From: Clostridiales bacterium
Lineage (GTDB): Bacteria; Bacillota; Clostridia; Christensenellales; Pumilibacteraceae
DNA: 49,837 bases
Reading direction: 5' to 3'
Assembly: GCA_029066805.1 (NCBI GenBank)
Contig: JAIEFT010000058.1
Location: forward strand, 3,665-53,501
Below, piece after piece: positions 1-9,588 of the stretch (the stretch's first letter is position 1; the number at the start of each line of letters is the position of its first letter). A program made the translations under genes and the position numbers. Under the pieces are notes generated by a model. The model was not told the origin of the DNA. It did no database searches and was given only the letters and a program-made list of their open reading frames with translations.

Positions 1-695
1 AACGTGATGGTAAACTCGTCCGTTGTGGGCGGGTCTTCCACTTGCTGTTTATCCGCAAACACGGGATAGAGCGTTATGGTAGTGGTTGTGCCGGTAAAAG
101 AATATGTTGTGTAGTTGTCCGTTCTAATAGCGGCGCTGTTTGCGTTTTGAGTGAGCGCCCAGCCCTTAAACTCTTTGCCTTCCGGCTCTGGCGCTGTAGG
201 CATTGTACCGATGAGCTTGCCTCCGACGGTGGTTTTGGTCGCGTTAGCGCCCGTCAAGCCGCTGAACGTGACCGTATACTCTTCCGACGCGGGAGGATTC
301 TCTACCGGCGGGTCTTCCTCTTGCTGTTTATCCGCAAACACGGGATAGAGCGTTATTGTGGTGGTTGTGCCGGTAAAAGGATATGTTTTGTAGTTGTCCG
401 TCCTAATAGCGGCGCTGCTTGCGTTTTGAGTGAGCGCCCAGCCCTTAAACTCTTTGCCTTCCGGTGCGGTCGCCGTAGGCATTGTACCGGTGAGCTTGCC
501 TCCGACTGTGGTTTTGGTCGCGTTAGCGCCCGTCAAGCCGCTGAACGTGACGGTATACTCGGTCGTCTGTGATTCGGACGGCTTTTCGGCGGGTTTGATC
601 GGTATTTCCACGTCGCCGCACGCAACTAAAGCGCCCGCCGATGTCGCAAACACCGCGGCTGCCAAGACTGATAACAAAATCTTGCTTCTCTTCAT
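1..695 (-). CDS. InlB-repeat lipoprotein, 3' end cut by the window edge
   Basis: This is the N-terminal part of a secreted lipoprotein; the stop codon lies left of the window. Translation from the ATG at 695 gives a positively charged start (MKRSKI), a hydrophobic stretch and a lipobox LVAC with the lipidated cysteine near residue 26. A short linker is followed by two tandem copies of a 93-residue unit opening YTVTFSGLTGANATKT and ending TLYPVFADKQQ. This resembles the Listeria/Bacteroides InlB B-repeat, a beta-grasp surface module. The DNA repeat period is 279 bp (compare 61 with 340) and the copies are nearly identical. A consensus promoter and a palindrome lie just upstream. The family points to a cell-surface role in adhesion or binding; the ligand is unknown. 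The upstream sequence GAGGGAAAA serves as ribosome site. Confidence 0.85.
   Translation of the reverse strand, partial: MKRSKILLSVLAAAVFATSAGALVACGDVEIPIKPAEKPSESQTTEYTVTFSGLTGANATKTTVGGKLTGTMPTATAPEGKEFKGWALTQNASSAAIRTDNYKTYPFTGTTTTITLYPVFADKQQEEDPPVENPPASEEYTVTFSGLTGANATKTTVGGKLIGTMPTAPEPEGKEFKGWALTQNANSAAIRTDNYTTYSFTGTTTTITLYPVFADKQQVEDPPTTDEFTIT
42..560 (-). repeat. 279-bp tandem repeat encoding InlB-like modules
   Basis: Two direct copies offset by 279 bp (93 codons) within the lipoprotein gene. Identity is very high over most of the unit, with differences mainly in the linker between modules (VENPPAS versus the start of the next). The second copy continues toward the left edge, so more units may exist outside the window. 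Confidence 0.8.
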
Positions 696-721
696 TTTTC
701 CCTCTATATGAATGATGATAT

Positions 722-738
722 TAGAACACAACGTTCTA
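722..738. promoter_or_regulatory. Candidate operator, TAGAAC-N5-GTTCTA
   Basis: A perfect 6-bp inverted repeat with a 5-bp centre lies directly after the predicted transcription start of the lipoprotein gene, a typical place for a repressor site. It resembles Gram-positive SOS boxes, but those have a 4-bp centre between GAAC and GTTC, so LexA is not assigned. Confidence 0.35.
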
Positions 739-746
739 TTGCGTTT

Positions 747-775
747 AGTATAACACTACATATCGACGTTGTCAA
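747..775 (-). promoter_or_regulatory. Promoter of the InlB-repeat lipoprotein gene
   Basis: On the minus strand TTGACA (770-775) and TATACT (747-752) are separated by exactly 17 bp. The predicted start site is near 740, about 45 nt before the ATG at 695. Confidence 0.75.
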
Positions 776-844
776 TACACTATATGAAAGTTTTCCTCAT
801 AAATTTACAGTGAGTTTTTGATGATTGGCATGTAGAATTGCCGA

Positions 845-876
845 TAAAAATTAAGCCTTCCCGCAAAGGAAGGCTC
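845..876 (-). terminator. Rho-independent terminator after gpsA
   Basis: The arms AGCCTTCC and GGAAGGCT (854-861 and 868-875) form an 8-bp stem with a 6-nt loop. On the minus strand it is followed by TAATTTTTAT. It lies about 30 bp after the gpsA stop codon. Confidence 0.75.
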
Positions 877-904
877 ATTAATTCTTAATTCCAATTCTTA
901 ATTA

Positions 905-1912
905 TCACACAAGGTCGTCTTTCAGCGTTCTGTCGAATAGCTGTTCCATAACCGCGCGCGGCGCGACTTTGTCGAGGATCATTGTGTTGACTGCAGTGGT
1001 TATAGGCATATCCACGCCGTGCTTGTCTGCCAAAAGCGACATAGCTCTCGCGGTATGCACGCCCTCGGCGAGCTTGTCGTACTTTTTGCCCTTGACGTAG
1101 TTTTCGCCCCACATTCTATTGTGGCTGTGCTGTGAAAACAGCGTTGTTTCGTAATCGCCGATGTGGCACAGCCCGTATGCCGAAAGCGGATTTCCGCCGA
1201 GCGCTTTTATCAGTCTTGCGACCTCCCTGCTGCCGCGCGCCATAAGCGCGCCCTTTAGCGTTGTAAGGTTCATGCCGTCAAGCACGCCCGCTACAATACC
1301 CATTACATTCTTTGCCGCCGCGCCTATCTCCGTGCCGATAACGTCGCTGCCGTAGTAAAAGCGTATAAGCGGGCTCTTAAAGTATTCCACAATTCTCTCA
1401 ATCGTCGCGCGTTCGTATCCGTCGATCAACATGCAGTTTGGATTGCCGACGGTAAACTCCTGCACGTGTCCCGGTCCTGCCCAAACCGCTATCTGCCAGC
1501 TTTCCAGTCCGAACTCAAGCGCGACCTCGCTCAATCGCTTGCCTGTGCTGATCTCTATGCCCTTCATGTTTGTTACGAGATACTTGCCTGTCAAGTCGCA
1601 CTGGCTTCTCAAGTCGCCGAGCACGCTTCTGAACGCCTGCGACGGCACGCTTACCAGCAGCACGTTGGCACTTTTGACTGCGCGAGGCAGATCGTCGGTA
1701 AGCTCTATCGACTTAGGCAACGTGACATATTCGTTTTTTCGCGTCATCACAAGCTGCTCGTACGATATTTCGCCCGTCTTGCCGTACACCGTAACTTTGT
1801 GTCCGAGCTGGTTAGCGTACCACGCCAAAAACGAGCCCCATCTGCCGCAGCCGATGACGGTGACTTTTATTTTTTGGCGTGTATAGTCCATAGGGATCGT
1901 GTATTCGGGCAT
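905..1912 (-). CDS. gpsA: Glycerol-3-phosphate dehydrogenase [NAD(P)+]
   Basis: Cytosolic enzyme that reduces dihydroxyacetone phosphate to sn-glycerol 3-phosphate, the backbone for phospholipids. The 335-residue protein has the usual family length. The N-terminal Rossmann fold shows GCGRWGS at residues 21-27. A GPGHVQE segment at 146-152 corresponds to the usual GPSHAEE and is a mild variant. The helix GAAAKNVMGI carries the expected catalytic lysine at about 201, followed by ARGSREVARL. The ATG at 1912 is preceded by GAAGGAG at good spacing, so the 14 residues before the Rossmann strand are probably genuine. It follows guaB with a 97-bp spacer filled by a short inverted repeat and ends at a clear terminator, so it may be the last gene of the guaB transcript. 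Confidence 0.95.
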   Translation of the reverse strand: MPEYTIPMDYTRQKIKVTVIGCGRWGSFLAWYANQLGHKVTVYGKTGEISYEQLVMTRKNEYVTLPKSIELTDDLPRAVKSANVLLVSVPSQAFRSVLGDLRSQCDLTGKYLVTNMKGIEISTGKRLSEVALEFGLESWQIAVWAGPGHVQEFTVGNPNCMLIDGYERATIERIVEYFKSPLIRFYYGSDVIGTEIGAAAKNVMGIVAGVLDGMNLTTLKGALMARGSREVARLIKALGGNPLSAYGLCHIGDYETTLFSQHSHNRMWGENYVKGKKYDKLAEGVHTARAMSLLADKHGVDMPITTAVNTMILDKVAPRAVMEQLFDRTLKDDLV

Positions 1913-1933
1913 AATAAACTCCTTCGGAGATAA

Positions 1934-2009
1934 ATTCAGAATTAAGAATGCAGAATTAAGAATGAATTGTTATCCATAATTCTGCATTCATCATTCTGCA
2001 TTCTGCATT
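1934..2009. repeat. Dispersed inverted repeat between guaB and gpsA
   Basis: The left arm reads GAATTAAGAATGCAGAATTA and the right arm is built from ATTCTGCATTC units, so the region can fold on itself. The same units recur at 878-903, 4941-5060, 9368-9398, 43155-43188, 43307-43338 and 43785-43806. The right arm runs up to the guaB stop codon. Confidence 0.7.
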
Positions 2010-3467
<1,458 letters not shown>

Positions 3468-4889
3468 TTATTTCTCCTTAGATTGATACTGCGCAACATA
3501 TTGCGTGAGTTTTTTGGAATAAACTTCCGATATCTGATACGAAGTGACGCCCGGCATTTTGGGGTCTTCGTACTTTACCATCGTATATTTTTGACACGTT
3601 CCGTACATTTGTCCGACCGCGTCGCTGTTAAGCCCGAGATTGCCCCTATTGTAGTACAAAATCATTTCCATGTACCACAGCTTTTGCGACACCGACGACA
3701 GCACCCGCAACCAATATAACCGATGCAGCTCCCCGTTGTCCTCGTTAGGCACTATGTCTACCGCCAACTGCGCGTACCGCGTGAACTTGCTTAGTTGATT
3801 GAACAATAGCGTAAAGCCATTGGAAGTTTCGGTTGCTTGACTGAGCGGCGTGATAAACAGCGAGAACTCCTCGCCTGTGAGTATTTTGTTCATATATTGA
3901 CTGCGAACAAACGTTTCGCTAAGCACCGGAACATTGGTCAATTCCTTGCCGTTGTCAACAACCGTTACACGCTTGCCCAAGTCGGTCTCTACTCCGAGCT
4001 TAACGAACTCCACGTCCAAGTATGCGCCCAATTGATCGATGTAGTCAATGTAGTCGTCTATCCACTGAACATAGCCCGCTTCCGTACTGTCTATATCTAT
4101 AGACAAACTCTCCGACCGACTGCTCGGCGTAGACATTATGCCCATGCCGAACGTACGGTTGTTGTACGTCATGGCGTTTGTCTTGCCAAGCACCGCGCGA
4201 GCGCGGAAATTGCTTACGCGCATATCGTGCTCGTAGCTGTACACCACAGGCTGAAGCGCGGGCGACGGCATACTCGCTATGTTCTTTGCGTCGTTCTTTA
4301 TGCTGATTTCGGCAAGTCCGTTAAGCGAGAGATACATTCTGGTATACTTTTCCAGCCGCTCGGCATAGTACCGAGCGCGAACCGTATCGTTTGAGCGCAA
4401 GCTTTCCGTCATGAGCTTGTCCGAAAGACGGTTACATACATACAACGCTTCTATAAAGTCGTCGTTGCTAAGCTCGGGCGTCATGGTAAGCACGGGCATG
4501 TCGCCTTTTGCGTCCGTGTAGTCCGCAGTGCGCCCGCCGTCCGACCGGTATGATCTAAGCTCGCGCGAGATATATCGCTCGCCAAAGTCCACCGCACGCT
4601 CGCTAAACCCGATGTTGTTAAAAACGCGCATGGAAGTAAGCGGCAACGCCACTGCAATAATGCACGTCAATATCGCAAGCAGCGACAACGCGATAAATAT
4701 GGTCTTGAATATTGAGGACACAAGCTCGTCTGAGAACGACCCTTCGTCTGTCGGCGTAGGCGGCGGTGCGGTCACTTTTTGCACGGGCGCAGGCACTATT
4801 TTGGGCATAGTAACGCTGTCGGCGTCAACATTGACGCTTTGTGTCTCGTGCTGAGCTCCGTCTTTGAGTTGTTCGTCCGAGTATTTCAT
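3468..4889 (-). CDS. Single-pass membrane protein of unknown function, upstream of guaB
   Basis: A 473-residue protein I do not recognise. A proline-rich, charged N-terminal segment of about 58 residues (including APPPTPTDEG) precedes one hydrophobic helix near residues 60-85 (FIALSLLAILTCIIAVALPL). The remaining roughly 390 residues look soluble and mostly helical, probably outside the cell given the cytosolic-type N-terminus. The large domain has no cysteine-rich or nucleotide-binding motif that I can see. It shares a transcript with guaB, with a 3-bp gap. The -10 box is only 8 nt before the ATG and no ribosome site is present, so the mRNA is probably leaderless. The guaB link is positional only. 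Confidence 0.8.
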   Translation of the reverse strand: MKYSDEQLKDGAQHETQSVNVDADSVTMPKIVPAPVQKVTAPPPTPTDEGSFSDELVSSIFKTIFIALSLLAILTCIIAVALPLTSMRVFNNIGFSERAVDFGERYISRELRSYRSDGGRTADYTDAKGDMPVLTMTPELSNDDFIEALYVCNRLSDKLMTESLRSNDTVRARYYAERLEKYTRMYLSLNGLAEISIKNDAKNIASMPSPALQPVVYSYEHDMRVSNFRARAVLGKTNAMTYNNRTFGMGIMSTPSSRSESLSIDIDSTEAGYVQWIDDYIDYIDQLGAYLDVEFVKLGVETDLGKRVTVVDNGKELTNVPVLSETFVRSQYMNKILTGEEFSLFITPLSQATETSNGFTLLFNQLSKFTRYAQLAVDIVPNEDNGELHRLYWLRVLSSVSQKLWYMEMILYYNRGNLGLNSDAVGQMYGTCQKYTMVKYEDPKMPGVTSYQISEVYSKKLTQYVAQYQSKEK

Positions 4890-4897
4890 TACCGAAC

Positions 4898-4926
4898 ATT
4901 ATATCACAAAAATTTTTTCCGCACAA
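4898..4926 (-). promoter_or_regulatory. Promoter of the membrane protein-guaB transcript
   Basis: Minus strand TTGTGC (4921-4926), 17 bp, TATAAT (4898-4903). The ATG at 4889 lies 8 nt beyond the -10 box, which predicts a 5' leader of only one or two nucleotides. Confidence 0.7.
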
Positions 4927-4940
4927 GCATTTTAATGAAA

Positions 4941-5060
4941 AATTCAGAATTAAGAATGCAGAATTAAGAATTGTATCGATTGTAGTTTACATTTCTGATA
5001 TCGGCAAATCAGTATACAGGAACGTTCCCACCGAACTACGCCATTCTGCATTCTGCATTC
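4941..5060. repeat. Dispersed inverted repeat, spaced arms
   Basis: The left arm (4941-4972) has AATTCAGAATTAAGAATGCA and the right arm (5042-5060) has ATTCTGCATTCTGCATTC. About 70 bp of unrelated sequence separates them. The right arm runs into the stop codon of the adjoining lipoprotein gene. Confidence 0.65.
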
Positions 5061-5703
5061 ACTTCTTTGCCAGCACCTTTGCGGTAACAGGATCGAGCAA
5101 AACGCCCGTATTGCCGCCGTCTTGGGTTATAAACGCTATATGCCAACAAATCCCGTCTGAGGAAAGCGGATTCTTTATAAGTCGCGCGCGAATTTCGTAC
5201 TCACCGCGCGGAGCGATCGCCGACTTTGCCGCGGATATAGCCCTGTCGTAGCTTATCATATCCGACGTGACTTGACTTTTTACATGAAATGTAGCAGCGC
5301 CGCCGCCGCACTTTATTGTTACGGTAAACTCGCTTGCCGCAGTTTCGTGCTCGAACTCTGCCGAAAAGCTCGCCGCAAACGGGTGTACTATCATTGTCCC
5401 GCCGAACGTGCAGCCGTCAGCCTCGGCTGTATACGTTATTACCGCGTCTATGTCGAACTCGTCGGGCACGAGTGTGATCAGCGTATACGGCTTAAGCGTT
5501 CCGTCTCCGCCTACCACACCGTCCGCCGCAAACGGATCTTCGCGCACGCCGCTAACCGCCGTCATGGCATACCCGTCGGCGCGCGCCGTAAAATATCCGC
5601 TGCGCCGCTCGCCCACCGACTGCATCGGGTCAACACCGCATGAACACAGTATTATAGTGACGACCGTCATTATCGCCGCAAACAACATACACAGTTTTTT
5701 CAT
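5059..5703 (-). CDS. Small lipoprotein of unknown function
   Basis: About 214 residues from the ATG at 5703, which I prefer because MKKLCMLF begins a standard signal peptide; an in-frame ATG lies 7 codons upstream. The lipobox is LCSC, followed by GVDPMQS. The mature part is beta-rich with a central region like TLITLVPDEFDIDAVITYTA. The end, GICWHIAFITQDGGNTGVLL followed by DPVTAKVL, resembles a PepSY-type hairpin, but the match is too short to name the family. A possible promoter TTGCGC-N16-TATGGT lies just upstream, after a strong terminator, so it is probably a single-gene transcript. The stop codon coincides with the edge of a dispersed repeat. Confidence 0.75.
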   Translation of the reverse strand: MKKLCMLFAAIMTVVTIILCSCGVDPMQSVGERRSGYFTARADGYAMTAVSGVREDPFAADGVVGGDGTLKPYTLITLVPDEFDIDAVITYTAEADGCTFGGTMIVHPFAASFSAEFEHETAASEFTVTIKCGGGAATFHVKSQVTSDMISYDRAISAAKSAIAPRGEYEIRARLIKNPLSSDGICWHIAFITQDGGNTGVLLDPVTAKVLAKK

Positions 5704-5753
5704 ACCATACAATATGAAAAGCAATGCGCAATTATGAATTTAACCTAAATTAG

Positions 5754-5789
5754 AAAAGAAACAGGTTTGCATGCAAACCTGTTTCTTTT
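5754..5789. terminator. Bidirectional terminator, 36-bp perfect palindrome
   Basis: AAAAGAAACAGGTTTGCA and its exact complement meet without a loop, with A-tracts on one side and T-tracts on the other. It lies 24 bp beyond the stop codon of the BspA-like gene and can end transcription in either direction. Confidence 0.8.
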
Positions 5790-5812
5790 TTACAAAACGT
5801 TATGTTCTTGCT

Positions 5813-8692
5813 TTAATATTTCGTAGTAGGCTTGCCGTCCGCCCCATAATGCCAAGCTCTTCCCGAACTCGGCGCTGTCTCGGAATAGTAAACGACCGCC
5901 GCCGTATGTATCGCGTCATCGCCGATAATAGTCTTTTTTATCGCTCTCCACTGCTCGCTGTCGCCCTCATAGTACAAGGTGGGATTGACTGTAACGGTGC
6001 TGAGCTGACTCCAAAACAAGCTTTGACCTATCTCGACCACGCTTGTGGGAATGACCACAGACCTGAGCGCGCCGCAGGTGGAGAACATCTGGTTACTTAT
6101 AACAGACAAACCGCTCGAAAGCTTGGCATACTTAAGCGCGGAACAGTAGTTGAACACCGCCGCGCCCATATACGTGACCGTATCGGGAATCACTATTTCT
6201 TCCAGCTTTTGGCAAGAGCTGAACGCACCGTGACCTATATATTCGAGTCCGTTATTGAGCGTTATCTCGGTTATAAAATCGCAGAAAGTAAATGCGTACT
6301 CGCCTATATATTTAAGCTCGGTATTTGTCTTGACCGACTTAATTCGTTTGCCGTAAGTGATGATATTTGCGGCAAACGCTCTATCGGATATACCGATAGT
6401 GCCCGCGTCTATTTCCAAATCGAGATACACACTGCTGTCATAATAGAACCCGACCGCCCACTTGTCTACGTACTGTACGCCGTTCTCCGCGGTGCGGATT
6501 ATTCCGTACATTCCGTCGAACGCGTCGCTTTTGACGACCGTCACGCTTTCGGGTATCTTGAACGCGTCGTTCACTATCGTTTTGTTATGACAGAACACGT
6601 TGCTGCCTATTGCCGTCACGCTTCCGTCCGTGGGTATGACCGAGGTCTTGCACCCGAGCGCAAACATTTTGTCCGCTGTCGCGAAAATGCAGTTGCCGAT
6701 AGATGTTAACGCAGTGTTTCCGTTCTCAACCGTAAGCGATGTGACATTGTCGCTACCGAACAGTATCTCGTTACCGATTTCGGTCACGCCCGAGGGAAAC
6801 GTAACGCTTTTTAACTGCGGCTTGCACGAAAGCGCATAAGAAAATATCTTATAGCTGTTGCCCTCGTAGTCGGCGGGCAAAGTGACCGCTTCCGCGTCGC
6901 CCGCATAGTCGAGTAGACACAGCTTCTCGGTATACGGGTATACCGAGTCTTTGAACATACAGAAAGAAAAATCGCCCGCCGAATGAATAATGCTCTCGTC
7001 CGAAGCAGAAGTATGAATAACGGTAAACGTCATCGGCTTTGCGATGTTGAGGAAGTTTGGTTCGTCGGTGAGATTATACATTTCTACAAGCCGCGAGCAG
7101 CCGCTAAACGCTTTTTTGTCCACACTTGTCACGGTGGCGGGAACTGTAAAGCTCAAAAGCGAAATGCAGTTTGCAAACGCGCTCACCTTGATACTCGTGA
7201 TATTGTCGCCGAATTCCACATTGCGTAGCGCAGCGCACCCGCTAAACATGCCGCCCGATATTTCGGTCAAGCCGTCGCCGATAGAAACGGTTTTAAGACT
7301 CGTACAGTTCTTAAACGTTTGCGACGTTTTCGTTACGCTGTCGGGGATTTCGACCTCGCTAAGCGACACACAGCCGCTGAACATTTCCCAACCCAGCTCC
7401 TCGACCTCGTCGCCTATCGTCAGGTTTACGAGCGACTTGCAATCGCTAAACGCTTTACTGCCGATTTTTTTGGCATGAATTACTACAGTTTCAAGCCCGC
7501 TGTTTTGGAAAACATACGAACAGATTTGCGTACACGTCGCGGGAATTGTTATGCTTTTTAGCGACGTGCAACCGGCGAACAAATAATCCCCAAGCATTTC
7601 CACGCCCGACGGTATCTCAAACTCTTTGAGCGCCGCGCAGTCCCTAAACGTATGCGCGCCGAACTCGGTAACGTTAGCGCCAAGCTTGACTTCCTTAAGC
7701 AAAGTACAGCCTTGAAAAGTCCTTCCTTGTAACTCCGTCACGCCAGCGGGAAGCTCGACCTCGGTAAGAGACGAACAGTCACGAAACGCACCCACACCGA
7801 GATTAGTAAGCGTATCGGGAATATCGATTCCCTCAAGCGCAGTACAACCGTCAAAAGTATAATCTTCTATTTCTTTTAATCCTTTCGGAAGAGTCACAGT
7901 CTTGAGCTTTGCGCAACCCGAAAATGCTCTCTCGCCTATAGTTGAAACGCTATCGTCGATAACGACGGATTCGAGATTGACGCAGTCCTTAAACGCATTG
8001 TCATCAATATACGATACGACGGACGGCACGGCAAGCGAAGTTACCGCTTCCTTGTCTTTGACGCCGGTTACAGTTATTCTGCCATATTGTTCCCTATACG
8101 TATAAGGCGCGAGCGCGATCTTTACCGCGTCCGAAAGCCCCCACCTTGCCGTGAGCGTAATATCGCGAGTGACCGTATAATCGGCAAGATCGATTTCGCC
8201 GTATATCGACCACCACGCTTCGAGAGCATGATTCGCGTCGGGTGCAGTCACGTCCGGCACGGTTGTCAGCTTGGAGTTACGCGCCACATTTATCTTATAT
8301 GTCTCGGTGTTACCTTCGAACTTGCCGCCGTTTGCTTCAAAAGTGACCTCGCACGATTGCAACCACACGGCACGGAGCGTAGTATCTTGCGCAACCACGT
8401 CGGTATCGAACTTCCACATTTCGTCATCCTCGTTGCCGGTAACGTTCCAACCGATAAATATGTATCCGTCGCACACAGGCTCTTGATTAGGCGCTTCCAC
8501 TGTGGAATTTTTGGCAACGCTCGTTTCAAAAAACCGATTGCCCAAAATAGTTCCGCGCCCGGCATCGAAGCTGACCGTGTACGTTTCGCCCTCGTTTGTG
8601 CCGTCCGTAGTATTCGCACAAGCCGACAGCCCAAACGCACAAGTAAGCGCGCATACCGACGATAAACACGTCAGTAAAACTTTCTTATTCAT
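5813..8692 (-). CDS. BspA-type leucine-rich-repeat lipoprotein with InlB-like N-terminal modules
   Basis: A 959-residue surface lipoprotein. The signal peptide (MNKKVLLTCLS) ends at a lipobox LSAC near residue 25. Two InlB-like modules follow at about 37-190; their ends read TLRAVW and TLTARW. From about residue 205 the protein is a long run of LRR_5 (BspA/TpLRR) repeats of about 23 residues with the pattern IPxxVTxIGxxAFxxCxxL, for example AFKDCVNLESVVIDDSVSTI. There are more than twenty repeats, with a less regular stretch near 570-620. Such proteins mediate adhesion or recognition in gut and oral bacteria. The start has an ideal GGAGGTGA ribosome site. A hairpin with a T-tract lies immediately upstream, leaving no obvious space for a separate promoter. 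Confidence 0.92.
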   Translation of the reverse strand: MNKKVLLTCLSSVCALTCAFGLSACANTTDGTNEGETYTVSFDAGRGTILGNRFFETSVAKNSTVEAPNQEPVCDGYIFIGWNVTGNEDDEMWKFDTDVVAQDTTLRAVWLQSCEVTFEANGGKFEGNTETYKINVARNSKLTTVPDVTAPDANHALEAWWSIYGEIDLADYTVTRDITLTARWGLSDAVKIALAPYTYREQYGRITVTGVKDKEAVTSLAVPSVVSYIDDNAFKDCVNLESVVIDDSVSTIGERAFSGCAKLKTVTLPKGLKEIEDYTFDGCTALEGIDIPDTLTNLGVGAFRDCSSLTEVELPAGVTELQGRTFQGCTLLKEVKLGANVTEFGAHTFRDCAALKEFEIPSGVEMLGDYLFAGCTSLKSITIPATCTQICSYVFQNSGLETVVIHAKKIGSKAFSDCKSLVNLTIGDEVEELGWEMFSGCVSLSEVEIPDSVTKTSQTFKNCTSLKTVSIGDGLTEISGGMFSGCAALRNVEFGDNITSIKVSAFANCISLLSFTVPATVTSVDKKAFSGCSRLVEMYNLTDEPNFLNIAKPMTFTVIHTSASDESIIHSAGDFSFCMFKDSVYPYTEKLCLLDYAGDAEAVTLPADYEGNSYKIFSYALSCKPQLKSVTFPSGVTEIGNEILFGSDNVTSLTVENGNTALTSIGNCIFATADKMFALGCKTSVIPTDGSVTAIGSNVFCHNKTIVNDAFKIPESVTVVKSDAFDGMYGIIRTAENGVQYVDKWAVGFYYDSSVYLDLEIDAGTIGISDRAFAANIITYGKRIKSVKTNTELKYIGEYAFTFCDFITEITLNNGLEYIGHGAFSSCQKLEEIVIPDTVTYMGAAVFNYCSALKYAKLSSGLSVISNQMFSTCGALRSVVIPTSVVEIGQSLFWSQLSTVTVNPTLYYEGDSEQWRAIKKTIIGDDAIHTAAVVYYSETAPSSGRAWHYGADGKPTTKY

Positions 8693-8710
8693 AAAATCAC
8701 CTCCGAAAAT

Positions 8711-8733
8711 AAAAAAGGCGTATTGCCTTTTTT
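8711..8733 (-). terminator. Terminator of the V-ATPase operon
   Basis: AAAAAAGGC and GCCTTTTTT form a 9-bp stem around a 5-nt loop (8720-8724). It lies 13 bp after the ntpD stop codon and only about 20 bp before the BspA-like gene, so it could also act as an attenuator for that gene. Confidence 0.7.
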
Positions 8734-8745
8734 AACGGTTAAAAA

Positions 8746-9354
8746 TCAATTATTCTTTACTTTCATCAATCGCACTATCGAGGCGCGCTCGTTCTCGTCA
8801 AGCTTCATGAGTATATACTTAATAGTCTCTTGCAGCTGCGGTATCATTACGTATTCGAGCGCGTTGACTCTTCGTCTGTTCTTTTCTATCTCGTCGGCGA
8901 GCATATTGCACGTCTTTTCTACTTCGGCAAGGTGCAACAGTTTATCGGTGAGCGCCGTCAGCTTGAGCACTGCGTCGTCCAGTTCCGCGGGCGCGGAACA
9001 CAGCGCATACGGCAGATTCACTTCGCCGACGCGCTTGGTTTCCATAAACGGCACGTCTACGCCCATGATGTTTTTTGTACCTATGGTTATTGACGCAGTG
9101 AGCGACGGCAACGCTATAGCCTGCACTACGTCGAGCGGCGATCCGGCAGAAAGCGCAAAACTTTTTAACGCTTCGCCTATCTCGCCCTCTATCTCCTCTC
9201 TAAGACGTTTATTCTCTTTTATGAGCGTCAAAAACTGACGGACCATTTCGTCCGACTTGTCTTTTAACAGCTTGTGTCCGCGCTCGGCGGTCTTAAGCCT
9301 ATCCTTAAGCCTGCGCAGTTCCATGCGCGTGGGATTTACGTTTAATCGTGCCAT
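8746..9354 (-). CDS. ntpD: V-type ATP synthase subunit D
   Basis: Subunit D forms the upper half of the central rotor shaft, turning inside the A3B3 head. The 202-residue length fits the family. The typical start (VNPTRMELRRLKDRLKTAER) is followed by a long helix, and the C-terminal antiparallel helix includes RRRVNALEYVMIPQLQETI. It is the last gene of the operon, separated from ntpB by 234 bp that hold a structured-RNA candidate and dispersed repeats, unlike the tight packing elsewhere. No good ribosome site precedes the ATG, so its translation may depend on the upstream RNA structure or be weak. Confidence 0.95.
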   Translation of the reverse strand: MARLNVNPTRMELRRLKDRLKTAERGHKLLKDKSDEMVRQFLTLIKENKRLREEIEGEIGEALKSFALSAGSPLDVVQAIALPSLTASITIGTKNIMGVDVPFMETKRVGEVNLPYALCSAPAELDDAVLKLTALTDKLLHLAEVEKTCNMLADEIEKNRRRVNALEYVMIPQLQETIKYILMKLDENERASIVRLMKVKNN

Positions 9355-9367
9355 AGATATTCCAATA

Positions 9368-9443
9368 CAGAATTAAGAATGCAGAATGCAGAATTTAAAA
9401 TAAGGTTGAGATTTCTCGGTGGGCAAAAAATGCTCGGAACGAC
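9368..9443. repeat. Dispersed repeat fragments upstream of ntpD
   Basis: A GAATTAAGAATGCAGAATGC unit is followed at 9402 by AAGGTTGAGATTTCTC, a single arm of the palindromic repeat seen complete at 43189-43285 and 43682-43781. The partner arm is missing here. Confidence 0.55.
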
Positions 9444-9460
9444 AAAAAAATTATAGAGTA

Positions 9461-9588
9461 TTTTGAGCGTAGAGAGCCGCGTCAGACGGGCAACAGGCGG
9501 TAAGCCGCGAAGGGAGTGTAGACCCACCTACATGACCGAGCGGCGAACCGCACGTAGCTCGTATCACGCGAGCTATATGCGCTCAAAA
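9461..9588 (-). ncRNA. Structured RNA candidate, copy 1, between ntpB and ntpD
   Basis: The element starts directly after the ntpB stop codon. Its outer stem pairs TTTTGAGCG with CGCTCAAAA (9461-9469 and 9580-9588). Inside on the minus strand are a hairpin TAGCTCG-CGTGATA-CGAGCTA, a stem GCGGT/ACCGC (9547-9551 with 9497-9501), a stem GCCGC/GCGGC (9540-9544 with 9504-9508) and a small GTAG/CTAC hairpin. A 29-nt block at 9512-9540 and a 14-nt block at 9483-9496 are identical to copy 2 at 12774-12895, while the stems differ in compensating ways. It most likely acts within the ntp mRNA. I cannot assign it to a named family. Confidence 0.7.

Noticed and set aside
42-711. Plus-strand open frames of 176, 65 and 93 residues
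   Set aside because: They are antisense shadows of the repeat-containing lipoprotein, which has a signal peptide, lipobox and promoter on the minus strand.
722-738. LexA/SOS box
   Set aside because: The inverted repeat GAAC-N5-GTTC has a 5-bp centre, whereas known Gram-positive LexA boxes have a 4-bp centre.
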